64,000 bases of DNA, from contig NC_090785.1 in the NCBI RefSeq assembly GCF_040054535.1, forward strand, positions 11,818,501 through 11,882,500, written 5' to 3'. The translations under genes were made by a program, and so were the position numbers. The notes under the pieces were generated by a model. The model had not been told where the DNA came from. It did not search any database and saw nothing but the letters and a program-made list of their open reading frames with translations. Below are positions 1-54,712 of this stretch, piece by piece; the first letter of the stretch is position 1, and the number at the start of each line of letters is the position of its first letter. The stretch is from Antennarius striatus. Lineage: Eukaryota; Chordata; Actinopteri; Lophiiformes; Antennariidae.

Positions 1-3000
1 TTTCTTCAAGCCCTCATTCAGTTAGTCTTTAAGTGCGGAGACCACATGCTTTTCTGTGAGATTTTCTCAATAATCTCCGCCCAGGCTTCTGATTGGCTGT
101 TCTGAAAGTACTGGGGTTCTCTTTTCTGCCACCTGAGAAAGGACTGTGTGGACTTGGTTATCTTTACAAACTGAGGTGTTGCACGACTTGGCAGGCAGTA
201 TTCTCATTTTGTCCCATCCTGTTTCACCACAGCAGTATCTTTTCTGTGCATGCATCTGTCTGCAGTAGTTTTATGATATGATCTGTGAATCAATGGCAAG
301 GTAGCAACTGTTGGCTTGCACTATTGCATACCGCTAGTGGTGATTGTCTTCTTTATCCAATCAACATTACCTCAAAAACGGTGGTGAAAAGATTGAGTCA
401 AGATGGAAAATCCCATTGCTGTTCCCCCAGCAAGCTGATACTATTCAGTTAAATAACTCTACCACCAGTAGCAAATCTTCAAATCCACAAAGTGAAACTA
501 TGATGTTCTCCAGTCAGCCCTTGTCTAAACTATAAAATAAAGTATCTAAAATAGATTCACATTAAAGAGAGACGGTGCATCCTTTGCATAAGACTTCATC
601 AATATCAAGCATTGTCTTGCTCTGCATGGACTTGCTAGAATTAACAATGAAATAGGTCAAAACCCAGACAATTAATTATAAATGACTAACAATATATAAA
701 AAGAATCACTCGGCCTCTCTGAACCACATAGGCTCAGATTTTTTTTTTTTTAATTAACTGTAAGGCTCCACTTTCCCAACAGCGACAGAAATAATCCATG
801 CAGTTAAGCAAAGTAAATTCACTGAAATAACTGTATTTAGTAATTTTAGAAACATAGAAGTCATTTTGAATTATTAAAGTAGGTGAAACATTTCTGGCAT
901 TTTCTTGAGCTCTGCTGTCCCTTCCAAGACAAACCACGAATGAGTCTTAGACTTTTGATCCCTATGACCGGCAGGCATAACCAGCGACGCATGGAAATGT
1001 GTATTCACATCGCTTGCTATTTTTCATGCCTTTTTAAATTGAAATGAAAAATCATGTTCCTGAATTTAAAAAAACTAAACTATGGCATACCAATGGTGTT
1101 GGTGGTGGTCAACGTTAAAATATCTTCTAGTCTAAGTATAACTTACAAGTAAACATTGAGTAATATTTTGTATGACTTATCTTCACATAGTGGATGCAAG
1201 TTTTCAATTGCTGAATCTCACATTTATACCTGCATAAAGTAGGATAGAAATAAAGATAGTTCAGCTTTAACTGTTGACGTTAGTGTATTTTTGTAGGTAA
1301 ACTAAATAGAAGATTTTGCCCTCAGAATGCACCAGAATGCAGGAAAACAACCCCATTTTCTAAAAAATTTCCCGGGGGAGGCCCCCGGACGCCCCAGTTG
1401 GGGGTGTTTCCCCCCCGCGATAAGCGTTGGTCGTCCGCATGCTACACCACTGTCTTGCACACAGGGTGTGGCTTTTTGTGGCTTGCTCAATTCTTTTTCA
1501 CTGAGCCACAGTGGCTTAGTCATACTAGCTCCTAGTGCAAGCCCAGGGTTGTAATATCTTGCTCAAGGATCCTGCCACATCCAGACTTGAGAATCAAAAC
1601 AATAATCTTCTAAATGCTAAATGCTAATGTGATGTCGCATGGATGTTTTCTTATCAGGATTTATGTTCAACAAGTGAGGTCTGGAGTAGATAAAACTATC
1701 AACAGTAGAATTGTTGAAACTGTTTCATGGTGAAAAGGAAACTTTTGTGGTTTCACATCTTGTCAAAAATAATGCATGTCAATCTCGTGTTGAATGTTGA
1801 ATTCCCACATCTTCATCGAAATGTCAAGATTGCACTGAGCAAATCAGCTGTTAAATGGATTAAATATCTACTTAGGTGCAACATGAACATTTGTGGCTCT
1901 AGGTCTGTTACACAAACCTAAAGTATTTCCCATTTGCTATTATAACTGATTGCATCAGATGTTTCAAACATTTCCATCCATTTTTTGAAGGATGAACACA
2001 GCAGAGTCTTATTTAATTAGTCATTGTGTGTTCCTTAGTGAGCGTGTGCATATTTCCTGCATGGTAATTTCATACATATTCAATTTACTTTCCAATCATT
2101 CAGTCCTCTGTGATGGTTTGAAACTACCAATACATTTCAAGCAGAACAGGTTTTGTAAAGCTTTATTTACCCTGCAATAATTGGCAACTTCCTCTTGAAA
2201 TTCATGCCCTCCTGTTTGTGCGTGTTGTCCCTAAATTCATTTTTGCTTCCTGGCTTTGAAATTGTTTTCAAAAACAGTTCGATTTATTGATTTCATAGTG
2301 TTCCTATAAAGGTGCTGTGCTGCCAGCAGTGGTTTAGCAAAACCTCCACTGTTGGGATTTTCCATAATAAAGTGTGAGTGTGCATGTGTTGTGTGTATAA
2401 TAGTTGTTTGGCAATGATGAATATTCCATTTTAAGTGATTGTCAGTCATTTCTCTCTCCAGATATTTTCCCTCCTCAAGCCAGGGGTTTTCTCTCTGACA
2501 TTCAAACTGAAGCAGCCCATTTATCATCTCCATATCTAAGCTACATCCACAATAATATGATTTGCCCATGTTTTCAATAATTAATTTTATGCATGGTGAA
2601 TCTGTTCTATCACAACATCCTTCTAAAGGCCCTCTTCATCATTCTTTTATGTCATCCCTCACCCAGTGTCTCTCATAGGCCAAACATTAAGACCCTGAGG
2701 AGTGCTCAGAAAGAAGAGTGGAGATCAGACTTTATCTTCTCCTCATCTGTGTGTCTTTTGCTTCTTCTTGTCTCAGTTTTCCTCAGGTGTTGTGTCTCTT
2801 TTACAAGGGAGCCCCGGTAAAAGACACACAACACCTCTTTAATTTGTTTATCAAAGACTGAAAGTGATACTCATTTTTCTAATAGGAAGCATGATTTTTT
2901 TCTTTTAGGGATGGTTGTTGGAGTGCTTGTTAATTTAATATCAAATGGGGTTTTTTTTACTTGCTATTAGAAACAGTAGCTGGGGAGAGCAAGAAATGGT

Positions 3001-3027
3001 GTGCAATGGACCGTGGTTGTGATTAAG

Positions 3028-3030
<3 letters not shown>

Positions 3031-3082
<52 letters not shown>

Positions 3083-3084
3083 CA
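3031..3084. repeat. (CA)n microsatellite
   Basis: About 27 units with one CG interruption. Confidence 0.97.
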
Positions 3085-4574
3085 GATTTTACAAAACCTT
3101 GTTGAACTACGTCCAGCTCTGGAGCAATTAATATGAGGTCACCCTCTATTCTTAGATGGGGCTTATTGGTAATGTTGCTTCTTCTATTGGATTCTGACTG
3201 GATTCTGATCCTTATTGTCTAATCGCTGCCCTCCATTCTGGCCTCCATCCAAGATTAGAGGACACAGGAACAGTGTTTCGTCTCTCTTGCCATTTGCCCA
3301 TACATAAATTTAGGTGTTCAAAAAGAGGGAGGGGAATTATTGAAAGAGAAAATGATGAATCGGGTAATTTACTTTTAATAGTAATGTTAGCAAAGTGTTA
3401 CAGCTTCTACTACAATATGCTTTTCTTCCAAGAATCTATTTGGAAGTGTTGGAAGATATTTTATATCTGTGGTTAGATTGCGCAGTGAATTTTAAGGAGG
3501 GTGTTTTGAACACTGTAGACAATGAACTGCTATAAGAAATTTACTTCAATAAACCCAATTATTCAACATCACTTACACACACAAAGCATGTTGGCAGTGA
3601 CGCTTTTGCTGTACTAATCTCTACACTTTCCCATTTAAAAATATGAGTCAAATCCATGAGAGATTTTATTGCAAATTGTCACATTCCTAAATTCCCTTGG
3701 AGTATTCAAATGCTTCCTCTTCTAACAAAGGATGATATAAAGCCTGATTGTGAGATTTCAACATGCTGTTGTGCATGTAGTCTAACATGTTTGATAAATT
3801 TGACATTTATTTTTATGATTTAGGTCCAGTGCATGAAGCAGTTAATCTGTCATAAGGAGTAGTTTACTTTCCATAAACAAATTGTTGTTTTTCAAAAGAT
3901 TAAATTAATGTTTCATCATAAAGGACATTGCTTCTGTCATTTAATGTTAGAAACAGGTGTCAGTCAGGCTTTATGTCCGTGTCACTAAAACTTGGTTATG
4001 CCAAAACAATATTTCAACCAATACACATGTTGTTGTCACCAGCTTAATATAACCACCCAATTACTCTATGCTTAAAACTTCCTTTTATTAATGACTTGTA
4101 ACTTCTTAACTTTCACATTAACCTGAATTCCATTTGAGACCTAATACACATTGACACCCCTCCCCCCCAAATATTTCTTATAAGATCTGGGTTAGGATCT
4201 GAGCCGAGATACAGCTGCACGAAACGGTCGAGCGTCATAAGTTGTCAATACCTGCATGTATTTATTTTGATTGGCTTTTTTTATGTATTGGAAAAACATT
4301 AAAAATCACATTAACCTCAAAATAGATCAATTCTTTGTCCGAGGATTACCACACAGGAAATTTTAGCATGAAATTATATCTTGTGAGATATCTTGTGGAC
4401 AAACAGATAAAAAATTATTATTACAGTAGGTAATAATATTTCCTGCAGGATCTATCGTCTTTTTAAACTCAAGTGTGATGTCGCATGACTATTCAAGTAA
4501 TTTGCTCTTGCAGAGCTGACAGCACGTCTACACACTGTTCTTTCCCTCTTTAATCAAGCCAAACCATTATTGCT

Positions 4575-5929
<1,355 letters not shown>

Positions 5930-7833
5930 GTGGTTTGACAACAAACAACAAAAAAACAAGTCTAAAAAAATTTCAAATCAGCACCAACATTTTGCTTCAA
6001 GTAAAGTTTCAAGGTGTTCAAGTAGTGTTAGTCTCTTAAATATCTTTTAATCTTATGCCTTTGCTTCTCTCAGCACCAGTTCTTCCATGTGTTCACCTTT
6101 CCCACTATGAGAGACAATAATCCAGAGGTCATCAGTTAGCCTTATATGCAGCCACGGACACTGGCTGTGCAAATTAGTAGCGACATCTGTCTGTTGAACC
6201 ATTGCTCTTGCTTTGAAACTATTACTGTAGCATTGTGGGTAATACATGAATGGCTTGCTTCTCCGTGTTGTTCAGTCCTCTAGCATCTACTAATTTCAAA
6301 GCATGGCATCTTCACAGTTTCCCCATTAAGCAGCGTCTGATGAAGAATCATTATACCACGCACGACTCCTTACACTTCATTTGGCAATGTCTTATCAGTA
6401 GCAGACAACCTTGTACATTTACATAATTCAATATCATTTTCAAGGTAAAACTGTGTTTTAGAGTGTGAAAAGAGTTTTACTTGACACTTTGGAATGAATG
6501 GATATGTAATAAGACCTGTTAAGTGTGATTGCTTAAGCATATTGACATATTCACATACAGATTACAACATAGATATATTCAAGATGAGAGAGAAGAGGGG
6601 AGAATAAAATAATATTGAGGAAAATAAAAGAGAAGTGGCAAGAGTGTGCTGCAATGCTCCTGCATTACAATTGATTGGCTGGTTTAGCCGCCAATGCTGC
6701 TCACTCAGGCTTTAAATAGGTGGATAAAACTCTATGCTACCCTACACACTTCTATTACTGCCTCCCCCACTCCTCCTATTCCTGTCATTTTCTCTTCATC
6801 TCTTCTTCAATGTTCTGTTTTGCTGACCTCGTTTATTCTACCCAGCATTTTTCTCTACTCGCTTCTCCATTCCACACGTTTAGAGCATCATCATACCTCC
6901 AAATAAACATTTACACTCTTCATAAGAAAGCTTTATCTATGTAATCATCTTCATGTGGTTCTTTGTGTATTTCTATGTCAATAAACTGAGTCTCTCATTC
7001 ATGTGTATTGGATTTCCAATTTATCTAAGTACAGAGGTCACATACAAATCCAAAATTGTCGTCCAATCTGCCGTTAGCCAGATACCAGCATCCTTTTTCC
7101 CTGATCCCTCCTTTCACCCTCTCTCCTCTCTCAATTCATCTCTTATTTCCGTGCAGTGATAAAGTAATTTTGCAGTGGAGAAAAATAAGATGAGTTTCCT
7201 GCAGCATTGACAAATGAAGGTGAGGACAGGACTAAATAAGCAGGTGATAGAAAACAGAAAAACATAGCAGACAGCTACCAGGAGGAAGACTGACATATCA
7301 TTTACCTGCATTCTGAGAAACTCAAGAGTGCAAATGGATCAGTTGATGTATTTTTATCTTTGTATGTCTTATAAATTTCAAGGAAACCTGTCTCTTCCTT
7401 TGTTGTGCATCTATTCCTTCGACTCTCTCCAAGCCTCACTTACTGTGTTTTATCAGTGTTATACCTAAATGATGAAGAAAGCTCTCTCACGCACTTTGAC
7501 AGCTCCAGATACAGTATGTTCAAAGTTACATAAGAGGTGATGCTTGTGGATTGTTGTTCATTCATATAGTAGAGATTGAGGAATTAATTTGAATGGAGAC
7601 AAGAATTGCTCCATCGTGTCATTCACTCTTGCTGACTTAATGCAGATAAAGCAGTATGTAAGCAGCAACACAGTGTGTGATCAGGCTGGAGACTAGTTGA
7701 TGTTTGCTGCAGACACCAGCTGTAGCTCAAACACAACCCATTAGGTCTGTAATGGAGACAAGGCGCCTCATTTTCATGATGTTAGCATCCTTGTGTTAAT
7801 GAGTTGTACTATACATAACACTTTTATCTTGAC

Positions 7834-7874
7834 ACTCAGCCTGCATTCTGGACTTGACAGAATGCAGGCTGAGT
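7834..7874. repeat. 17-bp perfect hairpin, 7-base loop
   Basis: ACTCAGCCTGCATTCTG (7834-7850), loop GACTTGA, exact inverse (7858-7874). Confidence 0.95.
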
Positions 7875-9265
7875 TAATATTTTTTTTCTTAACAATGGTG
7901 AGTGCATGTGGCGCAAAACCTACTCTGTCATTGATCAAAAAAAAGTATTTTATTTTTTCCCTAGTCCTTTATTTTGTTTGGGGAATTTTGGTTAAATTTT
8001 ACGTTTTTCTTACCTGCAAATCAAGGACAACCTTTGTAACTGACATGTTGAACATCATCATAAACATGACCACCTGTCTGATGCTGGTACTGTGTGTCTG
8101 AGGTTCTTGGTGCAACTATATTATTGGGGAAACTTGTGATCATGAGCAAAGTTCAGCCAAATCTCCCACCAACCATACTCACAGCAGGTTCATCCTTTCT
8201 TTCCTGTTTATCAGATTTCATGCTTAATTGCACCAAAACATCCTTTGTTTGTACCAGGCTATTTTCACAAATTAGTTTTCCAAGAGTCTCTCCAACTCTT
8301 GCTTAATCTCAGGCTTCTTCTACTTCATCCACTTGGGTCAATATATACGGTTACCTTAGGCATAGTTGTAAAAGTTCAACTTTCTCATTTGCCATATTTC
8401 TTGTGAATAGTTCTGGGAAATGTTCACTCCCTTTTCTTCCCATTAGCCACTTTCATTCCCAAATCTGAACCGCAGATTAGAAACTGAACTGTGTCCTATT
8501 TCAAAAAACATTCTACACCGCAGTGGCAGTTTCTCTGTTTTCTCTGTCTGGACTGATACAACCTCAGGCATATTGATCATTTGGAACAACCTTAATGTTC
8601 TTCATCAAGCTCACCTCAGCTCCATCTATTTGTTGAATATTTTTGGGAGCATAGATTTACCCCAACTGGTCCTCAATCTGTCTACAAAAAATCCATTAAC
8701 AAATCCAGTGCTTGTGATTTCATGAACTGCTGAACTCAGTGTTGTGTTGGGCTGTGGACCTTGCTACTGTAAAAGCTTCTCTCTCTTTTATTGCCTCTGT
8801 CTTTTTCACCTCCTCCACCTCATGTATTTTCTCTTTACTTCTGCCTGTCAAATGAAAGTGGGTTTGCGCTGTTATCCTAGTGTGAAATGACACAATGCTC
8901 AGAGTCAATGAGCTGTTTTGATCTTTTGTCACCATGGACATCAGCCAGCTGTGCCTGTCTACCACTGTTATAATGTCACTGTTGAGACTGATTTGGAAGA
9001 AAATACAGTCGCTGCTCAGAGAGAATAGCCCTCATTAAGCAGCTCAGAATGTTGAAAAACATTCACTTCATACCTTTTACCATTTTTTTCTCAAACTCAT
9101 TATTTTTCTGCCTGCTTCAGTTAGTGGAATGTAAAAATCTGCCAGCTGAAAAACAAAAAAGAAAAGCTTGATGTTGCTTTTAACTTCAATTGTTCTTGCT
9201 CTACATGCTTAAACTAACTTATTTTTACTCCTCAGATTGATTTTACCTTTGATCTCTTGGTGTAG

Positions 9266-35438
<26,173 letters not shown>

Positions 35439-36725
35439 CTCCACTCCGTTTTCTGCCATCAGCCGACCAGGAATCTCCGATAACTCAGCACAGATCTGAA
35501 GCCATTCCAGTGTCTCCACTTCCAGTTTCATTGGCAGCAGGCCATCTTTACAGCTCTGAACTTGCTTTTGTAATCCATGTCCCTTACCCGCATCTCACTC
35601 CTCAGTGAACCTCATCCAACCTTGTCTTTTTCAGTCGTGTCCCTCATTGTTGATACCAAGAGCAGAGAGCCTATTAATGTTTAGCAGCAACTGTCAAGAC
35701 CTTATCAAAATTCTGCTCAAGCTGTCCACCTTATGTTACTGTCTTCCCCCTCAAACCTGTGACTCACTTCTTTATTTCCTGCTCTTCTGTCTTTCTCTCC
35801 TATGTCAGTATGTCCATGTCAGAGCTTCTGGTCAGTCTGTGAGCCCAGATAAATTAGCTGATGCACTGGATGTAAATATGTTTCCTCCAGGAAGGCCAGA
35901 TTGTGGATTGCCTTTCGTGTACTCCAATCAGCTATTCATTCTCATGTTATGTGTTCAACCATCGGGCTCGTTTGAAGATGTAACACTATAACACAGTCAC
36001 ATGCTTGGAGAGTCTCCCTCCCTCTCTGTTACTTCATGCAGGATTGTAAATTATTTAATTGTTAATATTGAATGTCCCAGAAAGTCAAGGAAACAATGAG
36101 ATTAATGATATATTGTCGTTGTTGTTGCATGTTTCTCATCGTGTTTCTGTAAAAGAGAGATTTGCCTGGCCAGGTCCAGCTCTATGCATCTCAAACAGAA
36201 AGTGATGCCTGTTTGGCTGCTACAATACTTTGTTGCTATTTTGATGCTGTCTAGTATCTTTTTTGGTTCTTCTACCAATTTCAGGAGGTAAGATGTTGCA
36301 TTGCGGAGCAATAGCGGGTTAGAAAAGTGAACTACAGTGCCCAGAGTTCAAACCTGCCTAATCTCAACTAGTTATTCTTTTATCGGTCGGTAGGGCTGTT
36401 GAAGCTGTTTGACTGTGCAAGGACACAAGAGGAAGGAGCTGCTCCTCAGCTGGGAGGATACATGAAGTCAGTCAAGCAGAGAGGAGTCTTTGCTCTGCCT
36501 CCCAACATTGGATACGTTCAGTGATTTAAATATGAAATCTTTCCCATGTCAACTAAGTGAAATCTGATTTGTAACTTTAAATTTAAGTAAAGCGGCACTA
36601 TGGGTGTCTTTTGAACCTCATGGGTGTGTGTCCATGTGTCTGTTAGTCTACTGATGTGCCTCTTTTAGCACAAGCCTCACATTGTCACTCAATCACAATG
36701 AAATAAAAATACATCCCAGTCCTGG
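35439..36725 (+). other. spock1: spock1 3' UTR (extent inferred)
   Basis: Sequence after the spock1 stop codon has no splice-supported coding potential. An AATAAA hexamer at 36702-36707 is the first clear polyadenylation signal I see on this strand, so the UTR probably ends shortly after it. Others exist further down, so the end is uncertain. Confidence 0.4.
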
Positions 36726-39238
<2,513 letters not shown>

Positions 39239-39683
39239 TTTATTCATCATTACTATGAGAGTACAGTAGCATTTAGTTTTCTAAATCTCAATTACAGTTG
39301 CAAACAATTGCATATGCGTAGCGGTTAATGTCTACTTGGTGAAAACATATCTGTGATAATGTGAAAAAGGAAGGCACTTCATGATTAGAGATGCAGTAAA
39401 GAGTCTGACTGATTCCATGTTGACTTGTATTTATTTTATTTTTCATCATTGGCATATTGGAGGGGAAGCCCCTCTTGTCTTGGCTGTCATTTAAAAAATA
39501 CGGGTATGGCTATGGTTTAAAGGCACTGGATTTAAAGGTTTAAATAATTCTTGTTGCTCTTCAGAGCAATTTCATAATAAAAAGATTAGAACTCTGTATG
39601 GGCTGTAGAATCACTGTGCACTTCTGGAGTCTGACAGTCTCCACTTAGGTCAGCTCTAGCATACAGCTGGTTGACATTTCATC
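39239..39683 (-). other. bicc2: bicc 3' UTR with candidate poly(A) signal
   Basis: Downstream of the stop on the minus strand, TTTATT at 39239-39244 reads AATAAA. That would give a UTR of about 450 bases. The end is inferred. Confidence 0.4.
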
Positions 39684-50332
<10,649 letters not shown>

Positions 50333-50360
50333 AGCAGGACTGAGCCCTTGTCAGTGTTTG

Positions 50361-50412
50361 TGTATGTGTGTGTGTTTGTGTGTGTGTGTGTGTTGTGTGT
50401 GTGTGTGCGTGT
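50361..50412 (-). repeat. (CA)n array just upstream of the bicc start codon
   Basis: An imperfect GT array on the + strand (CA on the gene's strand) ends about 30 bp upstream of the bicc ATG. Unless an unseen 5' UTR splice site intervenes, it would be transcribed in the 5' leader. Confidence 0.8.
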
Positions 50413-51281
50413 AAGGATGTGTGCATGTGTGTGACCAAGGAGATCAGCGGGGAGAGAAAAGGGGGAGAGAGGGGCAAGAAACACCCCCTGTGCCTTTTCT
50501 TTAAATCCCCCGCCCCCTTCACTTACTCTAATACCCAGATCAAGCTGTCTCTGGTTGAGCTGTTTGAGGCTGGATGGATTTGCTGTACTTTCCTGCATTG
50601 CACAGATGTATAAAGACAGTCACTTCTTTCCTGAAGCAAAGGCCATGTTTTCTCCATCTGAGGGGCTCCAGGAAAACAAACTAAATCTATAACTTCGCCT
50701 GAGGCACACTCTGCTTCGAACAAATCCTCTCTAATCCCCGGGTCAACTTCCACAGATTTTGCAGATATTGTCAAGGCCTAAACTAAGGCAAGACTCATCT
50801 CACACACATACACACATCCTGAAAACTGTCCTCACACCAGCAAACACAGCTATCAAAATAAACAGGCCATCCTATTGGATTCCACCTCAAACCCCATCTA
50901 GTTCTGTCCTCCCCCCCTCCACCAAATGAGAAGTGTGAGGGCCAGAGATTCCAGAGGGTGAGAGTGGAGGGGTGAATCACAGCAATCCACAGTCTTTATG
51001 TTAAGGGGGGAGGCTTGCAACAAGTACTCAGAAATTAATATATATTTTAATTTACAACAGAATAATGACACAAAACGCTCGTACAAGTTCAAGTAATTGA
51101 ATCAAAATCCTGCCAGATGAAAAAAACCTGATCAGATAAATATGCATTAAGCAACACGAGTAATAGTAATTAATGTGTAAGCTGTCCCGTGTTACTGTCG
51201 TTACCCGTGTTGCTGTCCATGTTTATGCACCAACTGTACGTATTTATTCCAGAATGTGCAATATTTTCAGAGTTGTTTGCT

Positions 51282-51390
<109 letters not shown>

Positions 51391-53305
51391 AATTTATTCA
51401 CTTCTGAAAAATGACGTCTGTGTTTTCATTCATTCCCTGTAAACATTGTTTTCATTATGTAATTCCCCCTGCCATTAACAACAACATCTACTGCTCAGAC
51501 TGGAACTGTTGGGCCATTTCTGTCCACTTGTCACTAATATCCTTCTCACCGAATAAATGTGTGGATTAGCTGTTGCCGAACAGTACTATACATTTAGAAC
51601 ATTACTCTTTCTAAGCTGCTGATACAACCTCAATCCCAAAAAATTAAAATATTTCAGAGTAGTGAACCTGTCTTGATTTGCTGCCGTAAGCCATAATTCA
51701 GGTCTTAAATTATCCTATTAGCAGCTGCTCTAACATATGGTCGGTCTTTTGTCCCTCTTTCAGTTTGTGATAGCAGCTAGTTTCATCATCTGATCTTTTC
51801 ACCACTCTGACACACCATCATTTGTCTGTCATCTAGCATCTTTTCTTTTTAAACATAACAATCTCATTACCTTTTGTAGATTTCCAGAGTTTTCGTGCAC
51901 GCCGTCTACCACCCTGGCTCACAAATTCACCAACTTCAGCTGTCACCCCTAGCCTCATGGCTCTCAGCAGAGTCATCAGTCACCACCACCAGTGACTCCA
52001 AATTTTTTTTGCTGCCGCTTGAGGTAGACACCATTCGATCACAATCTCCCTGAAGCAACAAAGGCTTTCTGACTGACTAATCACCACATATCACCTTATG
52101 TAATGAAAAATGATCTCTACTTCACTCCCTTGTCTCCCCTGGTTGAAATCAATGAAGCTGATCAGTTATGAGTTATGAGATGTATCGCTTTTATATTGTT
52201 TTCAATTGAACTGGATGTTAAAGAAAGTATCAGGAAAATATTGTACTCTTTTGTTTACATTTTACACAACATTAAAACTTTTTTAAATGTTTTTTTCTAT
52301 CTATTTAAAAATAGGAATATCTGTAATCTAAAAGCATGAATAGCAATTCAGCAATGATAACTCTACGAGTCTCTTGCATGTACAGAATTAAGCTTTCATG
52401 GCAAGTGAAACCAAGATTTTGCAACTTAGCCTGATTCACATAAATCTTATTTGTAAATGTCAAATAAATGCAATCACACATCGGAATCAGAGTGCTTTAT
52501 TAAAATTGCTTTAAAATTGCTGTGACAATTGTACTTGTCCAGAAAGCGCACTAGAAAATGTTAGAATATGAAAAAGTTTTAGGATAAAGAGCTAAACAAC
52601 AAAAAAACTGCATAAAATAACTTTATTACTTTCAACATACGACTTAAATAATACTTAACTCAAATAATATGTTTACATTAACTACCAAGTTCAAAAATCC
52701 TAAACTCTTGTAGCAGAGTTGCAAAAAAGCTATATAAATTTGAAAGCAAATATTAAGTCTCATCCCTATTTCTGAATTTGCAAACTTGAGAACTCGACTG
52801 CAAACATGAATAAAAAATGCAGTTAGTCAGCTCATGTGGGAGCTTTCCAGCAGTGTTTTCCATATTGCACAGACAAATTTAGCCCTAGGTGAATCAGTAT
52901 TTGGCTGAAATCTTAATAACATTACAAATTACTGAAAGCTTTACGTATTTGCCCAGAAAACATAGTAAGTGACAAATGAAAAAAACATGGATTCATGTAT
53001 GGTTCAGTTTCTACTACAATGTATTTGAAATGTATGGCCCAAAACTAATCTGTGGTCATGAATTTCACCTGTCTTATGTTGCTAAAGTCATTTCTCCTCA
53101 TCTGATCTTTTGCCAACCTGTTGACGGATTTGGACGATTAAATTATGAATGTGGACTTTTCGCATTTGGGTTCTAACTACACCCTTGACAGTGAATGTTA
53201 CATTTCACAATCCATTTGTATCTTTGTGTTAAATATGAAAGTTAAACTGGTCAGAATTAGGCTCAGAGGGCCTATCATTAATCTAAAACAGAACTATTGC
53301 ATTTG

Positions 53306-53331
53306 ACAAGCTGTACATTAGTACAGCTTGT
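53306..53331. repeat. 11-bp hairpin with 4-base loop
   Basis: ACAAGCTGTAC, loop ATTA, exact inverse. It lies between bicc and dele1. Confidence 0.85.
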
Positions 53332-54504
53332 TTTTCATGATTAAAAAAATCCTTCATCTGTTTTTATATACCATATATTATATATATACATTGTTACGGC
53401 CGGCTCATAGACCACAGCAAATATACAATTTACATATGTATATATACATATAATCTTTTTTTTAAACAAATTTTTACTTATTGTGATTCACCGATAAATA
53501 CTACAAGAATTAATATTTAGTACATATTCCTAAACAAAACATACTTGTGCATTCAGTATAAAAACAGGATTTTCAAAATATGGTTCTAGATTCATGCAGT
53601 GTGCAAAACTAATACATATTCCAACCATCCATCCATTTCCTTGTACACGAGATGAATGCAGTCTCTGCAGCACATAAATCAGAGGAAAGATTTTGCATTT
53701 ACTCACCCCTGCTGGAGATGTAAAATGTTCTTTTGACTGTCTTCTTGATTTTATATGATTACAGATGGTCCTCAAGAAGCGAACATCCGACTTGAGAACA
53801 TTTATAGACAAAAACAACTACGTTCATGTCCTGTTATTGTTTCTGGTAAGTCTTCAGTAATGTTACTTTTGTATCTAGAATAGTAATGGCATTTAAATGA
53901 CCTCAGATGGAATTTATAGATTGATATTTAATAAATAACAACTTACGTACGATTTGGAGACATAAATATTATTCCATATGAGTTATATAATGATATGGGC
54001 TAATAAAACTCATGATTAAAGACTTTTTGAAATGTAAAATATAGTAAGAAACACACTGATTTAGCTACCAAAATGATTGATGGTACTCTGCATGCCGGCT
54101 CACCACAAAGTGCCATTGATGCTCTTTTTGGGGCACTTGCACACAATGCAGACAGTGTTGATTTTAAAACTAACACCACTCCTACAAAAGGAGAGAGATA
54201 GACGCCAATACGTTTGGCTTTATTAAGCTCACTTTATGGATTTGTCAGCCATTTATCAGCCTTCTTGCACAATTCATATGGCATGCTTCATTCAAAAAGA
54301 CAAATCAGTTAGATTACACAAAAACATACTTCAAATATGAAGACTTCTTTATTTCAAATTCTAAGTATACGTAAATAAATTTGAAAAGTGATAACTGAGT
54401 TTGGAAATTAGGACGCTTATTTGCACATGCAGCTGTTAGACTGTCGTTACTCATCAGTCCGGTTAGTGGCGCTGTGACGCTGAAAACCACCTCAAACTTT
54501 CACA

Positions 54505-54514
54505 ATTGCGTCAT
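54505..54514. promoter_or_regulatory. C/EBP-ATF-like composite site upstream of dele1
   Basis: ATTGCGTCAT lies about 170 bp upstream of the dele1 ATG. It joins a C/EBP half (TTGC) to an ATF/CRE half (GTCA), one base from the common CARE form ATTGCATCA. Binding is a hypothesis. Confidence 0.35.
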
Positions 54515-54521
54515 TACCTGT

Positions 54522-54529
54522 ACTTCCGG
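54522..54529. promoter_or_regulatory. ETS-type site (ACTTCCGG) in the presumed dele1 promoter
   Basis: ACTTCCGG is the classic ETS/GABP core seen in many promoters of nuclear genes for mitochondrial proteins. It sits about 155 bp upstream of the dele1 ATG in locally GC-richer sequence. The transcription start itself is not determined. Confidence 0.45.
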
Positions 54530-54681
54530 TTTGCGCTTCTTCCGACAGATCTCGTGAGTCCTGACAGGATTTACGTATTTATTCATCTTACGGGCCAGTA
54601 GACCCTCCAAGATGAATCTAAAATGTAAATATGGGTGCTAAAAGATTATTTTTCACTTAAAGCTGCTGTAAAAGACGAGCC

Positions 54682-54712
54682 ATGTGGAGAGTCCAAGGTT
54701 TCGTTCTAAGAG
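54682..54712 (+). CDS. dele1: dele1 exon 1 (start codon, presequence)
   Basis: 31 coding bases encoding MWRVQGFVLR plus one base; donor GTAAGA at 54713. Arginine-rich without acidic residues, as in a mitochondrial presequence. Confidence 0.85.

Noticed and set aside
7838..7875. Hairpin considered as a microRNA gene
   Set aside because: The stem is only 17 bp and I have no expression or conservation evidence.
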